From assembly GCA_943787225.1 (NCBI GenBank), contig CALSLP010000005.1, positions 62,001 to 126,000 of the forward strand: a DNA stretch of 64,000 nt, in the 5' to 3' direction. Below, in pieces: positions 35,659 to 45,004 of the stretch. The position numbers and the translations under genes are program-made. Numbering within the stretch: the stretch's first letter is position 1; each line of letters opens with the position of its first letter. The notes under the pieces were generated by a model. It searched no databases. It had not been told where the DNA came from and saw only the letters and a list, made by a program, of their open reading frames with translations. This DNA is from an uncultured Alphaproteobacteria bacterium (GTDB taxonomy: Bacteria > Pseudomonadota > Alphaproteobacteria > MPNO01 > UBA2964).

Positions 35659-37187
35659 CCAAATACCCCATGCAGGAACCATGATGTCTCGCTATTGCGG
35701 TAGAGCCAAAAACGCTGCCCTGTCTCGTTCTCGACTCGATAGTAATCGCGTGGGTTTTCCGTATCGCTGCGCCACCATTCCGGGGCGACCCGTTCCGGTC
35801 CCTCATAGCTTGTGATGTGATGCAGAACCCGGCGCCAGCGGAACAATACAGGCGGGCCGTCAGTGCTTTCAGCGACAGCTTCGACCTGTTCAGCGGGGCG
35901 TAAAAGTCGAAGAGGGCGGGGGGTATCCGTGTCTCGTTGGTCCGTCTGGATAGGATGAATTTTACCAATCGGAATGAAACCTGCGGCGCGTTCTGGAATA
36001 TGGCTTTCCCGAAAGTGCGTTCGCCGTACGTTGCGACTGCCAAGCCGGTTGGTCAGCCGGTCGATCACGGCGTTGTAGCTGTCTGTGCTTTGGGCTGTGG
36101 CGCCGCGTTGAAGATTACTTTGGTCGGCGGTCATTGGTTCAGCTGTCGCGGCGACCAGCGTCATTTCGTCGATACCAAATTCGGGATCGATTTCGTCGAG
36201 ATGTTCGGCGAAGAGGCGCAGAAGATGTTGAGGCTCCCGATTGGCGCGCGCCGTGCCAATCGTAATACGCGCTGCACTGCCATCGGGACGGTAGACAGAC
36301 AGCACCAGCCGTCGGGCGCCTTGACCGACCTTCTCCATCGTGGCGCACAACGAGTCGAGTAATTTACTGGTGGCGGCAGCGATATCGTCGCGATGGCCTA
36401 TGGGCTCAGCGAAGGCCAAGCGGGCGATCAGCGGTGTTTTGGGAAGGATGGGGGAAAGCGGTTCAGCTGTTCTACCGAGAGCGGCATCGAGACGTAGTCG
36501 GACGTCCTTTTCAAATCGCGCCACCAGCGGTCCTCGCGGCATATCGAGGAGGTCTCCGATATAACGTAGCCCAACTTCATGCAGGGCGAGGACCGTCGCG
36601 GGGGGCAGGCGCAGGGCGGCGATTGCCAGCGGTGCGAGAGCGGCTCGTGTTTCTCCGGGGAGGATGACTTTCCAGGCGTCATTTGAAGAAAATCGGGCGA
36701 CTGCCCAGGCTCCGCCCAGCGTCTCTGCCATCGCGGCCCGCGCGGTAAAACCAAGCGTCTCAATGCGGCCGACCATGTCGGCCAACATGGCGTCTTCGCC
36801 GCCAAACAAGTGGGCACAGCCTGTGGCATCGAGCCATATTCCGGCACCGCCTGCACCTTCAAGTGATAGTTCCGGGTCGTTCTCTGTCCCGGTACTGGTC
36901 CATGGGCTGTAACGGCCGCACCATTGAGCGAGCTGCGCCAGCATTTTCCCATCAGCCGCGGGGGCTGCCGGGTGTATGGTAAGCGAAGGCATGATGGCAC
37001 GGGCATTAGCCAACGCCATGTGAGGGGCCAGCCCGGCCCGCTCAGCGAGATTATTGAGAGCACTCAGACATAATCGGGCCTGACGCTCCTGAACCAGAAC
37101 AAACGGTTTATCCCGTAAGGCTGGTGTTATGCGGCTCAACCGGTCGGTCGCAAACCGGGGAAGCCAGAGCGAGATGATTCGTCTCAT
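35655..37187 (-). CDS. imuB: Y-family polymerase-like mutagenesis protein ImuB
   Basis: 510 residues. It looks like a Y-family DNA polymerase (RRIISLWLPRFATDRL at the start, a palm-fingers region through LAERAGLAPHMALANARAIMP, a helix-hairpin-helix at LHEVGLRYIGDLLDMPRG), but the catalytic acids of the family are not evident, as in known ImuB proteins. It acts as the hub that links DnaE2 and ImuA to the beta clamp; the C-terminal RVENETGQRFWLYR segment is typical. Its ATG at 37187 lies inside imuA (80-base overlap), and its end overlaps dnaE2, so all three are translated from one message. Confidence 0.93.
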   Translation of the reverse strand: MRRIISLWLPRFATDRLSRITPALRDKPFVLVQERQARLCLSALNNLAERAGLAPHMALANARAIMPSLTIHPAAPAADGKMLAQLAQWCGRYSPWTSTGTENDPELSLEGAGGAGIWLDATGCAHLFGGEDAMLADMVGRIETLGFTARAAMAETLGGAWAVARFSSNDAWKVILPGETRAALAPLAIAALRLPPATVLALHEVGLRYIGDLLDMPRGPLVARFEKDVRLRLDAALGRTAEPLSPILPKTPLIARLAFAEPIGHRDDIAAATSKLLDSLCATMEKVGQGARRLVLSVYRPDGSAARITIGTARANREPQHLLRLFAEHLDEIDPEFGIDEMTLVAATAEPMTADQSNLQRGATAQSTDSYNAVIDRLTNRLGSRNVRRTHFRESHIPERAAGFIPIGKIHPIQTDQRDTDTPRPLRLLRPAEQVEAVAESTDGPPVLFRWRRVLHHITSYEGPERVAPEWWRSDTENPRDYYRVENETGQRFWLYRNSETSWFLHGVFG

Positions 37188-37932
37188 TGCACCATTCCAT
37201 TAACCAGGTGCCGGGCGTCCCGCCCCGGCTTCGGAATAATGTGGTGTGCCAGCAAGCCGTTCCTGGCTCATTCAGCGTGGCCGCAAAGCCTCTGGGGTGA
37301 CTGGGCGCAGCCTTAACCCGCCAACGTTGTACGGCGGCGGAGAGGCCAGGCGTTTGCGTTGCTGGGCGGAGGAGTAATGCCAGAGCGTCATTCTCTTCGG
37401 CAGCTAGTTGCAAACGCCGGCTGGCGGTCATTGGTATTCCTTTGACCTCGCCCAAAACAGCAACGAAGGCATTGCTCCGCAGCGCTTCTTCCATTGCCCA
37501 CAAGACATCTGTATCGCGGGTGGTTTTAACGATGGTGAGAAGAGAAGGGTCGAGCCCGTGTTGCTTGATGCCTGGCGGATAAATCTCACCGGCATCGGTG
37601 GCGTTATCATTCAGGCACCACAGGACACGGCCTTTGCGATAGCTGGTGAGAGCTGTGAGCAAGGTGATACAAAACCCGGTTGCCGCACTGGCATCGATAG
37701 GCTGGTCGGCCAGAACCTCATACAATGCTGCTGGCGGAAAACCACCGGCAGAAAGTTGACGATCAATTTCCGGAATACCCAATGAGAACAGCTTCTCTTG
37801 TCCTGTCCAGCCGGGTCGTTCGAGCGCCCGAATATGGGCGCGCAAATTCTCCATCTGCTGGGCTCCCGTTGGCGTTTCCCGGCGGGAAAAAGGGGGAGAG
37901 ATTGTGTCCGGTGAAAGAGTATCCCGGGGCAT
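37108..37932 (-). CDS. imuA: SOS mutagenesis protein ImuA
   Basis: 274 residues, a RecA-fold relative that regulates the mutasome in Alphaproteobacteria. Typical start LRAHIRALERPGW and LGIPEIDRQLSAGGFPPAALYEV are visible. ATG 37932 has AAAAGG six bases upstream; an internal ATG at 37854 gives the shorter form often annotated. First gene of the imuA-imuB-dnaE2 operon. The SOS box is 58 bases before the start. Its last 27 codons overlap imuB. Confidence 0.92.
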   Translation of the reverse strand: MPRDTLSPDTISPPFSRRETPTGAQQMENLRAHIRALERPGWTGQEKLFSLGIPEIDRQLSAGGFPPAALYEVLADQPIDASAATGFCITLLTALTSYRKGRVLWCLNDNATDAGEIYPPGIKQHGLDPSLLTIVKTTRDTDVLWAMEEALRSNAFVAVLGEVKGIPMTASRRLQLAAEENDALALLLRPATQTPGLSAAVQRWRVKAAPSHPRGFAATLNEPGTACWHTTLFRSRGGTPGTWLMEWCNETNHLALASPVCDRPVEPHNTSLTG

Positions 37933-37989
37933 GAAGACCTTTTCTTATGATGTTTGTCCGCTTTTACACAGGTGAAGCGGGGCTATAAT

Positions 37990-38004
37990 GTTCCTATTTT
38001 GTTC
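37990..38004 (-). promoter_or_regulatory. LexA (SOS) box of imuA
   Basis: GTTC-CTATTTT-GTTC exactly fits GTTC-N7-GTTC, the LexA site of Alphaproteobacteria. It lies 58 bases upstream of the leftward imuA start, where LexA would block the promoter until DNA damage activates RecA. Confidence 0.88.
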
Positions 38005-38043
38005 TTATCTTGATTCAAGGAAAAGAGTCAAGCATCTCGATAG

Positions 38044-38067
38044 TTGCTATTGGAAGTTCGATAGCAA
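38044..38067. promoter_or_regulatory. Inverted repeat upstream of the alpha/beta hydrolase gene
   Basis: ttgctat and atagcaa are perfect 7-bp arms around a 10-base spacer. The 24-bp site lies about 60 bases before ATG 38126, also close to the imuA SOS box. It looks like a dimeric regulator site; no regulator gene is nearby. Confidence 0.35.
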
Positions 38068-38125
38068 TTGACCGCTGCCGTAACGGATAGGAAGATGCAG
38101 AAAATCATTATCAGGGAGCGCCGTC

Positions 38126-38944
38126 ATGGCCGTGACAGAAGAAGATATCAGCTATCGCACAATCGATGATCTAGAGCTGTTCGGGCGCCTATATCGTCCT
38201 GAAGGCGATGGGCCGGTGCCCTATGTTGTCGATGTGCATGGTGGTGCCTGGCGTAATGGCGACCGGATGAATAATCAGGTCATTCATCAACAGTTTGCAG
38301 CTGCCGGTGTTGGGGTGTTTGCCCTGGATTTCCGGCTGTCGACTCAGGCGCCTTATCCGGCACCGGTACAAGACACAAATTATGGTGTGCGTTGGTTCAA
38401 GAAAAACGCGGCGTCCATCGGGGCCAATGCGTCAATCATCGGTGGGTTAGGGTCGTCCAGCGGTGGTCAGCAGATGGGGTTGATTGCTCTACAGCCCAAT
38501 GAACCAGCCTATGTCGTTGATGAACCATCCCTTGCAGGCACTGATGCCAGCATCGCGTTCTTTATCGGCTGCTGGCCTATCCTCGATCCATTAGCGCGAT
38601 ATCAGATGGCGCAGGAGAGCGGTAAGGATCGGTTGGTGGAGGCCCATAACGTCTATTTCACCGACGAAGCGCTGATGTCAGTTGGTAATCCGTTTATGGT
38701 ACTGGATCGCGGTGAAGCGACCCACATGCCGCCAGCTGCGATCATTCAGGGGGAGGCGGATGACAATGTTGATCATTTCCGCGCTGATATGTTTGCCGAG
38801 CGCTACAAAGAAGCGGGTGGCAGCATAGAGGTTCACAAATATGCTGATCAGCCACATACCTTTGCGGCCAACAATCCTGATGATCCCGCATCCAAGGATG
38901 CTGTCGCTAAATTGATTGCCTTTGTTCTGGCACAGGCGGGCTGA
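38126..38944 (+). CDS. Alpha/beta hydrolase, esterase-like
   Basis: 272 residues of the hormone-sensitive-lipase/BD-FAE-like group. The oxyanion motif is HGGAWRNGDR near 39-48, the nucleophile elbow is GGLGSSSGGQQ near 109-119, and the likely catalytic H is in HTFAANN near the C-terminus (D in ADDNVDHFRAD). Cytosolic, no signal peptide. ATG 38126 follows AGGGAG. It stands alone between divergent imuA and a convergent amidohydrolase. It probably cleaves a carboxylic or lactone ester; a role with the catabolic island is possible but only by location. Confidence 0.82.
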   Translation: MAVTEEDISYRTIDDLELFGRLYRPEGDGPVPYVVDVHGGAWRNGDRMNNQVIHQQFAAAGVGVFALDFRLSTQAPYPAPVQDTNYGVRWFKKNAASIGANASIIGGLGSSSGGQQMGLIALQPNEPAYVVDEPSLAGTDASIAFFIGCWPILDPLARYQMAQESGKDRLVEAHNVYFTDEALMSVGNPFMVLDRGEATHMPPAAIIQGEADDNVDHFRADMFAERYKEAGGSIEVHKYADQPHTFAANNPDDPASKDAVAKLIAFVLAQAG

Positions 38945-38987
38945 TCACCGCATTGGAGATGGTAGAAACGGGCGCGCGATAGAGCTT

Positions 38988-40124
38988 TTATTCCGCAGCG
39001 CTGCGGACGACTCGTCCTTCGATGTCGAGAGCGAACAGTTTCTTGGGATTGTGAAACAGGATGTTGTCTTTTGCCTGGTCACTAATGCCCTCGTAATTGC
39101 GAATGCCGACCGTCGCGTCCATATCGGATGACGGGTCGCCATGCCCGTAATCGGTACCGATCAGGAGACAGTTTTCGCCTGAATATTTCAGGATCCATGG
39201 CAGGTCGTCATTGGTCTGGCAGGTAATGAAGATATTTTTCTGCTCGAACAAATCGGGTGGTGCCATTTTGCCGGTGAGCTCAATTCGTCGGGCGACCTCT
39301 TTATAAATCCAGGGAACCCATTGGGCAGAGGACTCGATAAAGCCCCATCGCAAGTTGGGGAAGCTCTCTTTGATGTCGCTCATCATCAGCATCATGCAGC
39401 TCACGACTGTCGGTACCCGGAAAAGCCCAAACGTCATACCGCGATTTCCCGCCGCCGCATCTTGCAAAAACTCCACATTAGCGTGGTTACCATTGGCGAT
39501 ATGCACGGAGATCGACATGTCGAGATTCTGGGCTTCTTCGTAAATCGGATAAAATGATTCATCTGTGAGGAAACGGTCGTCCTCGCAAGGGCGCATGAAG
39601 ACCGCTACGGCACCGCGTTCACGCGCCCAACGGATTTGCCGCACCGCTTCGTCAGGCATGAGCGTTGGCACCAGGCAGGACCAGGGCAGGCGGCCATTGC
39701 TTTGTGCCCAGGTCGCGGCCAGCCATTTGTTCCAGGCGAAGGTCATGGCGGCTTCGGCGTCAGGGTCAGTCGTTAAAGAGTATAGCCAAAGCGAGTTATG
39801 TAGGATCTGGATATCGATATCCAACGCATCCATGTGTCTCAGGCGGCCTTCGATATCCTTGAGCTGGCGTGTCTCTGCTGGGGTACCGACATTCCGGTCC
39901 GATTTTCCTGCAGTTGTGCCAATGCCGTCCGGTGCTTCAACGGTTTCAACGACAAAGGCACGGATTTCGCCATTTACATCCCATTTTTTGACGTTCGGAT
40001 TACCGTTTTCGACGACGATTTTTGGTCGGTACTTTTCTTCGGAGGGTTCCAGATATTCCCACGTAAGATTGCTTTCGATGACATGAGCATCGGCATCAAT
40101 CACCGCTGGCGGTGTATAGGTCAT
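38988..40124 (-). CDS. Amidohydrolase-family metalloenzyme (Amidohydro_2)
   Basis: 378 residues of the ACMSD/gamma-resorcylate decarboxylase-type amidohydrolases. The N-terminal VIDADAHVIE has the DxDxH pattern; a metal H is likely in SVHIANGNH near 200; the catalytic D is in LLIGTDYGHGDP near 335. Members do decarboxylation or ring hydrolysis with one metal. ATG 40124 is preceded by GGGAGAAGAG. Given nearby aromatic-type enzymes, a decarboxylase or hydrolase of a ring intermediate is a fair guess. Faces the alpha/beta hydrolase gene. Confidence 0.83.
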   Translation of the reverse strand: MTYTPPAVIDADAHVIESNLTWEYLEPSEEKYRPKIVVENGNPNVKKWDVNGEIRAFVVETVEAPDGIGTTAGKSDRNVGTPAETRQLKDIEGRLRHMDALDIDIQILHNSLWLYSLTTDPDAEAAMTFAWNKWLAATWAQSNGRLPWSCLVPTLMPDEAVRQIRWARERGAVAVFMRPCEDDRFLTDESFYPIYEEAQNLDMSISVHIANGNHANVEFLQDAAAGNRGMTFGLFRVPTVVSCMMLMMSDIKESFPNLRWGFIESSAQWVPWIYKEVARRIELTGKMAPPDLFEQKNIFITCQTNDDLPWILKYSGENCLLIGTDYGHGDPSSDMDATVGIRNYEGISDQAKDNILFHNPKKLFALDIEGRVVRSAAE

Positions 40125-40275
40125 ATCTCTTCTCCCTGATGGTCAGCATGTTGGTTTGCTGCGCCTGTTTGGACAACTCTACTTCTATTTTGTGTTTGGA
40201 GGTAGGCACTGTGAGGAACCTCTTGTCACACCGAGTTTCCGTAGCTACATAACGGCCCGCAGGAGAGTGAGTTAC

Positions 40276-41124
40276 ATGGCAAATATTACAGAAACCGCTG
40301 AGACCTTAGGCCACCGCGCCTGGCTTCGTGGATGGGTAGAATCTGCGCCGTTTCGGTACACGGTTCTGGCCATAATTTTTATCAATGCGATCATCTTGGG
40401 GCTGGAAACTTCTCCGAGTGTAATGGCGTCGATGGGGGACACACTCCATCTGGTTGATAAAATTATCCTCGGTATTTTTGTCATTGAGCTTGTCTTGCGA
40501 ATGTATGCCCATGGACCAAAGTTCTTTCTGGACCCGTGGGGTGTCTTTGATTTTCTAATTGTAGCGATTGCCTTGGTCCCGACGAGTGAGGAATTCAGTG
40601 TCTTGCGGGCTCTTCGCATATTGCGGGCGTTACGTCTTGTTTCTGGCGTGCCGCGTATGCGCCGGGTGGTTGAAGCATTGTTACAGGCCGTCCCTGGCAT
40701 TGGCTCCGTTGCGGCGCTGTTGCTACTGGTCTTTTATGTTTTCTCGGTCATTGCGACCAAGTTGTTTGGTGGTGCATTTCCACAATGGTTCGGGACCATC
40801 GGAGAATCGATGTACTCGCTTTTCCAGATTATGACGCTGGAAAGCTGGTCGATGGGGATCGTTCGTCCGGTCATGGAACAGTTTCCCGTCGCCTGGGCGT
40901 TCTTTGTTCCTTTTATCATTGTCTCGAGTTTTACTGTCCTCAACCTGTTCATCGCGATCATCGTCGATTCAATGCAGTCTCTGCATGCTGACGAAGAAGA
41001 GCGCACTGTCCAACGCATCGAAACGGTAGTGGATACAGATACACGATTGGTATCAGACGAGATTGCCCTACTTCGCGCCGAAATCCGGGAACTCAGATCT
41101 GAATTAGGGAGCCCTAAACCCTAA
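40276..41124 (+). CDS. Voltage-gated sodium channel, NaChBac-like
   Basis: 282 residues, the length of bacterial NaV channels, forming a tetrameric channel in the inner membrane. Six helices are visible. S4 spans about 109-131 with regularly spaced R111, R114, R117 and R120. The pore has the selectivity filter TLESWS at 187-192, identical to the NaChBac sodium filter. S6 is VLNLFIAIIVDSM, and the C-terminal coiled coil (about 240-276) fits tetramer assembly. AGGAGAG before ATG 40276 fixes the start; the upstream in-frame extension has no support. Often linked to marine or alkaline life. Confidence 0.92.
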   Translation: MANITETAETLGHRAWLRGWVESAPFRYTVLAIIFINAIILGLETSPSVMASMGDTLHLVDKIILGIFVIELVLRMYAHGPKFFLDPWGVFDFLIVAIALVPTSEEFSVLRALRILRALRLVSGVPRMRRVVEALLQAVPGIGSVAALLLLVFYVFSVIATKLFGGAFPQWFGTIGESMYSLFQIMTLESWSMGIVRPVMEQFPVAWAFFVPFIIVSSFTVLNLFIAIIVDSMQSLHADEEERTVQRIETVVDTDTRLVSDEIALLRAEIRELRSELGSPKP

Positions 41125-41954
41125 GAGGCGCCGTCGTCCGTATCTGAAGGGTTTGTCGAAGGGTTGATCTCCTCTTCCCGCTGCCTTTTCCGGAACGAGA
41201 GAATAGCGAACGGAATCGATCCTGAAAAAGCGAGGATCAGAGCGGACAAGGCCAGCCATGGTTCATTTATTAGGGCCGCCGCAAAGAGGGCAACGCCAGC
41301 CAATGACACCGTGACGAACTTCTTTGGCACTCGAATGCGCTTGAAGGAATAGGTCGGAATTGGCGCGATCATTAATCCGGAAATAACAATCGTCCAGGGC
41401 AAGGTAAGCCAGGCTGAACGTAAAAACTCCCAATTGGTTTCCACGCCGAGCATGAGGGGCAATAGAACCATGCCGGCTGCTGCAGGGGCGGGAACCCCGC
41501 TGAAGTAACTGCCTGCCCAGGCAGGCAGGTCAGTTTCAGCAGAGGCGACGTTGAACCGGGCCAACCTGAGGACTGAGCAGACGACATACAGGATTGCTAT
41601 GGCCCAACCGATACCGCCCGCATTGTTAAGCGACCACAGATAGATCAGCATCACCGGCGCAACACCGAAGGAAATGGCATCGACGAGAGAATCAAGTTGT
41701 CCACCAAGTTCTGTCTGGCCACCCATTAGCCGCGCCATGCGCCCGTCCAGCGTATCGAGAAGGGCGGCTGCTGCAACGAGCAAAATTGAAATTTCCCACT
41801 TGCCTTGTAGTCCATACCTGACGGCAGTCAGGCCACAGCAGAGTCCCAGCATCGTAAGGGCGTTCGGCAGCAGACGGTTTAGACGGTTGCGCCTAAGTTG
41901 GCGTCGTTCCTCGCGCGACAATCTTTCACTGGGGTTTAGAGCCATTAGCGCCAT
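41121..41954 (-). CDS. pssA: CDP-diacylglycerol-serine O-phosphatidyltransferase
   Basis: 277 residues, integral membrane. Makes phosphatidylserine from CDP-diacylglycerol and serine. The CDP-alcohol phosphotransferase motif is complete: D70-G71-x2-A74-R75, G84, D88 and D92. About eight helices and a charged cytosolic C-terminus. Downstream of psd with a 10-base overlap, so the two enzymes for phosphatidylethanolamine are made together. Its stop overlaps the sodium channel stop from the other strand by 4 bases. Confidence 0.94.
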   Translation of the reverse strand: MALMALNPSERLSREERRQLRRNRLNRLLPNALTMLGLCCGLTAVRYGLQGKWEISILLVAAAALLDTLDGRMARLMGGQTELGGQLDSLVDAISFGVAPVMLIYLWSLNNAGGIGWAIAILYVVCSVLRLARFNVASAETDLPAWAGSYFSGVPAPAAAGMVLLPLMLGVETNWEFLRSAWLTLPWTIVISGLMIAPIPTYSFKRIRVPKKFVTVSLAGVALFAAALINEPWLALSALILAFSGSIPFAILSFRKRQREEEINPSTNPSDTDDGAS

Positions 41955-42631
41955 TCTCCTCTTCGGTCGTCTTGGCTGTCGTCCAGTTGAGCAAGAGGCG
42001 TTTCCCCTGCGACAGCCCGCTGGCCTGGAATCGCCAGAACGCGCGTGCCTTTAGGTAAATAAACGTCGACGCGGCTGCCAAAGCGGATCATGCCATATCG
42101 TTCACCTGTACGGAGAGATTTTCCTTCGTCTGTCCAACAGATGATGCGGCGGGCAACCAGCCCGGCAATCTGCACAACGGCGATATCGAGACCATCATCC
42201 GTGCGAATGGTCATTGAACGACGCTCGTTATGCTCGCTGGCCTTATCGAGAGACGCATTTAAAAACTTACCCGGTCGGTAGGCATTTTTGACGACCTGGC
42301 CGTCCAGGGGGCTACGATTTACGTGACAGTCGAAGACATTCATAAATACGCTAACCCGTCTCATCGGGGCGTCACCCATGTCCAGTTCAGGAGGGGGCGC
42401 TGCATCGGTTACCATTTGGATGACGCCATCGGCCGGGCTAATCACCAGGCCCGTTTCTCTCGGTGTTACGCGGTCAGGGTCACGGAAGAAATACATGCAC
42501 CAACCAACGAGGACGACGCCAATCCAGCCTAGCCATTGGGCGACGAAGAACAGGACAAATGTCGTTACAACGAAAATAGCAATAAAGGGGCGACCTTCCG
42601 GTCTGATCTTGATGGGTGGTATGGTGGACAC
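41945..42631 (-). CDS. psd: Phosphatidylserine decarboxylase proenzyme
   Basis: About 228 residues, the short alphaproteobacterial type. Converts phosphatidylserine to phosphatidylethanolamine using a pyruvoyl group made by self-cleavage; the cleavage serine is in [15 protein letters not shown] near the C-terminus, leaving a small alpha chain. Two helices near the N-terminus ([24 protein letters not shown] region) anchor it. A TTG at 42646 is possible, but GTG 42631 has GGAG five bases upstream and is preferred. First of the psd-pssA pair. Confidence 0.93.
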   Translation of the reverse strand: MSTIPPIKIRPEGRPFIAIFVVTTFVLFFVAQWLGWIGVVLVGWCMYFFRDPDRVTPRETGLVISPADGVIQMVTDAAPPPELDMGDAPMRRVSVFMNVFDCHVNRSPLDGQVVKNAYRPGKFLNASLDKASEHNERRSMTIRTDDGLDIAVVQIAGLVARRIICWTDEGKSLRTGERYGMIRFGSRVDVYLPKGTRVLAIPGQRAVAGETPLAQLDDSQDDRRGEWR

Positions 42632-42657
42632 GTTTGCTCCAATCAAAGCAGCTTCTA

Positions 42658-43386
42658 CTAGGACGCTAAAATTGTTATTGGGTCACCGACGGCCAAACCT
42701 AGCTCGTCGGCTCGTCCCTGGTTAATCGAGATTTCAGCAAGTCCGTTGGCGTTTTCGTACCAGAATGCGGCGCCTGTTTCCACGCTAGAAAATGTTTTGG
42801 CATGGGAAAATTTATTTCCGTTCCAATCAAGCCTGGTCGTGGCTGCTAATGTATTGGCCCGAATCCCGGTCATTGCGTTTCCAAAATGATCGACATAGAT
42901 GATGGATTCCAGGTCGTCGGGCCAGTCTGGCTGCGAAAGCGTGTTCATCGGTATAGGGGCGCTGCTTACGGTTTCTCCGGTCGAGATCATGGCTGCGACG
43001 GGCGCGAAAAGATCCCGCCCATGAAAACTTGCTGACAAATAATCCGGTTTCCAGGTTATTTTTTGCGCTGATACCGCCGAAGAGCGCCGAGCAACAATTG
43101 AGAATAGCCCGTTGTCAGGTCCGATAAAGATCTGATTGCCGACTTTTACGATGAGCGGCAGCCGGGTACCACCAACGCCGGGGTCAATGACACACAGGAA
43201 TATCGCATCGTCGGGAAAATCAGGTGCGAGGGCAGCTAACAGATAGGCTGAGGCTTTGGGATCGAATGTTGGGGCATTCGACAGGAGGTCGATTATGATC
43301 TCATCGGGGGCGCGTTTTGCGATAGCCGAGCGCAATTGGCCAAGGTAAGGCCCAGATGGCCCAAAATCGGTGAAGAGAACAATCAT
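42658..43386 (-). CDS. SAM hydrolase/SAM-dependent hydroxide adenosyltransferase (DUF62)
   Basis: 242 residues. N-terminal [17 protein letters not shown] and the later IDPGVGGTR and PDNGLFS are hallmarks of the fluorinase-like family, whose bacterial members hydrolyse S-adenosylmethionine to adenosine and methionine. Cytosolic; physiological role still unclear. ATG 43386. It starts 26 bases before psd would and may be in the same transcript. Confidence 0.87.
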   Translation of the reverse strand: MIVLFTDFGPSGPYLGQLRSAIAKRAPDEIIIDLLSNAPTFDPKASAYLLAALAPDFPDDAIFLCVIDPGVGGTRLPLIVKVGNQIFIGPDNGLFSIVARRSSAVSAQKITWKPDYLSASFHGRDLFAPVAAMISTGETVSSAPIPMNTLSQPDWPDDLESIIYVDHFGNAMTGIRANTLAATTRLDWNGNKFSHAKTFSSVETGAAFWYENANGLAEISINQGRADELGLAVGDPITILAS

Positions 43387-43452
43387 AGAGGCGCATTATT
43401 GCCCTGCGAACCAGGCGAAGCAACTACATGAATTTGTTGGACTTAGTTGCTC

Positions 43453-44505
43453 TTAGCTAGCTTTTTGGAGACCTGGATGTGCTCTGGCGGCGCAGATACG
43501 ATTACGACCATCCTGTTTCGCTTTATAGAGCAGGCTGTCTGCGCGCTTTATGAGTTCATCCATGGATTCGCCAATTAAGTATTCGGTGACACCAATGGAC
43601 ATTGTAACTTTGCCATAGCTGTCCTCAGATCCCTTGCGGGAGAGTTTACGACCGGCAAGTTTCTCGCGCAGGTGGTCGGCAACAATTGAAGCACCATTTA
43701 GGGGTGTTTCAGGGAGAATGATGACAAATTCCTCGCCGCCATAGCGGGCTGGAAGGTCACTGCCTTTGATATTCTCAACGAGAATTCGACCCATCAGCTT
43801 TAGAACCTGATCTCCGACTTGATGGCCATGGGTGTCATTAAATTTCTTAAAATGGTCAACGTCACAAATAGCGAGGCATAAAGGTTTGCCACTTTCTCTT
43901 GCGTCGTCTGTCATCTGGATAAGTGTTTCATCGAAGCATCGACGATTGGCTAACCCGGTCAGTTTGTCGGTCATTGCATCGCGTTTTGTGTCTGCGAGCT
44001 CCCGACGCAGGTTCTCGAGCTCTTCGCTGGAGTCACTGACGCGGTTTTGAAGATTGTTGATTTGTCCATTCATACTTTGGGTTTCAGAGAGAATGTCACC
44101 GATCATATGGGCTAGATCAGTGCTATTTTCTGTACCGGACAAATTACCTGAGAATTTTTCCAGTATAGCACCATATTTTTCTGTGCCATCTCCTACATCT
44201 CCGAGGGCTTTTGCAATCTGTGCTGCAACATCTCCTATCCGTTGGCTCCAACCACTGGCGTTGTCGTTGCTGTTTTCCGGAGCCATGAATCGTTCATAAA
44301 TTTTTTGCATTTGGTCAGGAGAGAACTCTAGCCCCTGTTCGCGGGCACGATCTATGAAGCGCGTTAACTCGGGGTTACGTCCAGTGAGTTGGTCAAACCA
44401 GACTGTAAAATTTTGAGGGTTAGCGGCAATTTTTTCTTCGGCTAAATCGTCAATTGTTTTTTTGGCAATTGACGCGGCCTTTTCTAATGATTCTGAATAT
44501 ATCAC
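43453..44505 (-). CDS. Diguanylate cyclase, GGDEF domain
   Basis: 350 residues. Residues 1-170 are a helical N-terminal sensory region with a coiled coil before the catalytic domain; no membrane segment, so it is cytosolic. The GGDEF domain (about 178-340) has D215 and D217 for metal (CDVDHFK) and the active loop RYGGEEF at 254-260, so it should make cyclic di-GMP. The feedback I-site RxxD is K247-G-S-D250 here, so product inhibition may be weaker. Not obviously in an operon. Confidence 0.9.
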   Translation of the reverse strand: MIYSESLEKAASIAKKTIDDLAEEKIAANPQNFTVWFDQLTGRNPELTRFIDRAREQGLEFSPDQMQKIYERFMAPENSNDNASGWSQRIGDVAAQIAKALGDVGDGTEKYGAILEKFSGNLSGTENSTDLAHMIGDILSETQSMNGQINNLQNRVSDSSEELENLRRELADTKRDAMTDKLTGLANRRCFDETLIQMTDDARESGKPLCLAICDVDHFKKFNDTHGHQVGDQVLKLMGRILVENIKGSDLPARYGGEEFVIILPETPLNGASIVADHLREKLAGRKLSRKGSEDSYGKVTMSIGVTEYLIGESMDELIKRADSLLYKAKQDGRNRICAARAHPGLQKAS

Positions 44506-44564
44506 GTCATATTCCTAGTGTTCGTTGCAGAGCCACATCGGTTTGCGTTCAGATAGTTGGCCAG

Positions 44565-44774
44565 CTACGCATCAAATGGACGTAAATGCGCAATTGACGA
44601 CTTGTTTAGCAGCAGAATGACTTCATTTTCATCGACAAAGGGAATGAACTGGGTCGCACTATTGAGAACGTCCTGAATGCGAGACGTTGCCTCAACAAAG
44701 ACATATCCGGTCAAGATCGAGCCATCGCTCATTTTTACCTGGGCGTATTCGCGAATCTTTGGGATTTTTGGCAT
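44565..44774 (-). CDS. Small conserved protein, DUF6812-like
   Basis: 69 residues from ATG 44774 (MPKIPKIREYAQVKMSDGS). A compact beta-rich protein with VKMSDGSILTGYVFVEATSRIQDVLN and FIPFVDENEVILLLNKSSIAHL, as in a family of small proteins in Proteobacteria that I associate with DUF6812; no role known. ATG 44813 gives a longer reading with a Pro/Gly-rich leader that is less likely. It is 59 bases upstream of the diguanylate cyclase and could be co-transcribed. Confidence 0.6.
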   Translation of the reverse strand: MPKIPKIREYAQVKMSDGSILTGYVFVEATSRIQDVLNSATQFIPFVDENEVILLLNKSSIAHLRPFDA

Positions 44775-45004
44775 GCCACGATTTGGTGGTGCCCAGGTGC
44801 CTGGATTTCTCAAAACTCGTTCCCTTCTTCTACGAATTTGAACTGGTTTTCTTGCCTAAAATTTCAAACCCGGATTTGGCACTTATTCTGCCTTGTTTGG
44901 ATTAACACAGGGTAAAGTTGATAGGAGGCGGTGAAATGGCGTCCTGTTGGGCTGTTATCATAGATTTCATTTGTGTTACTTGCTGTTTGACTTGAGGGAC
45001 GCTG

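Noticed and set aside
36428..37063. 211-residue frame inside imuB
   Set aside because: A shifted-frame shadow of imuB on the same strand, Pro/Arg-rich and without homology.
37960..38130. tRNA or small RNA gene between imuA and the hydrolase
   Set aside because: Only the LexA box and one inverted repeat are seen; no cloverleaf and no terminator.
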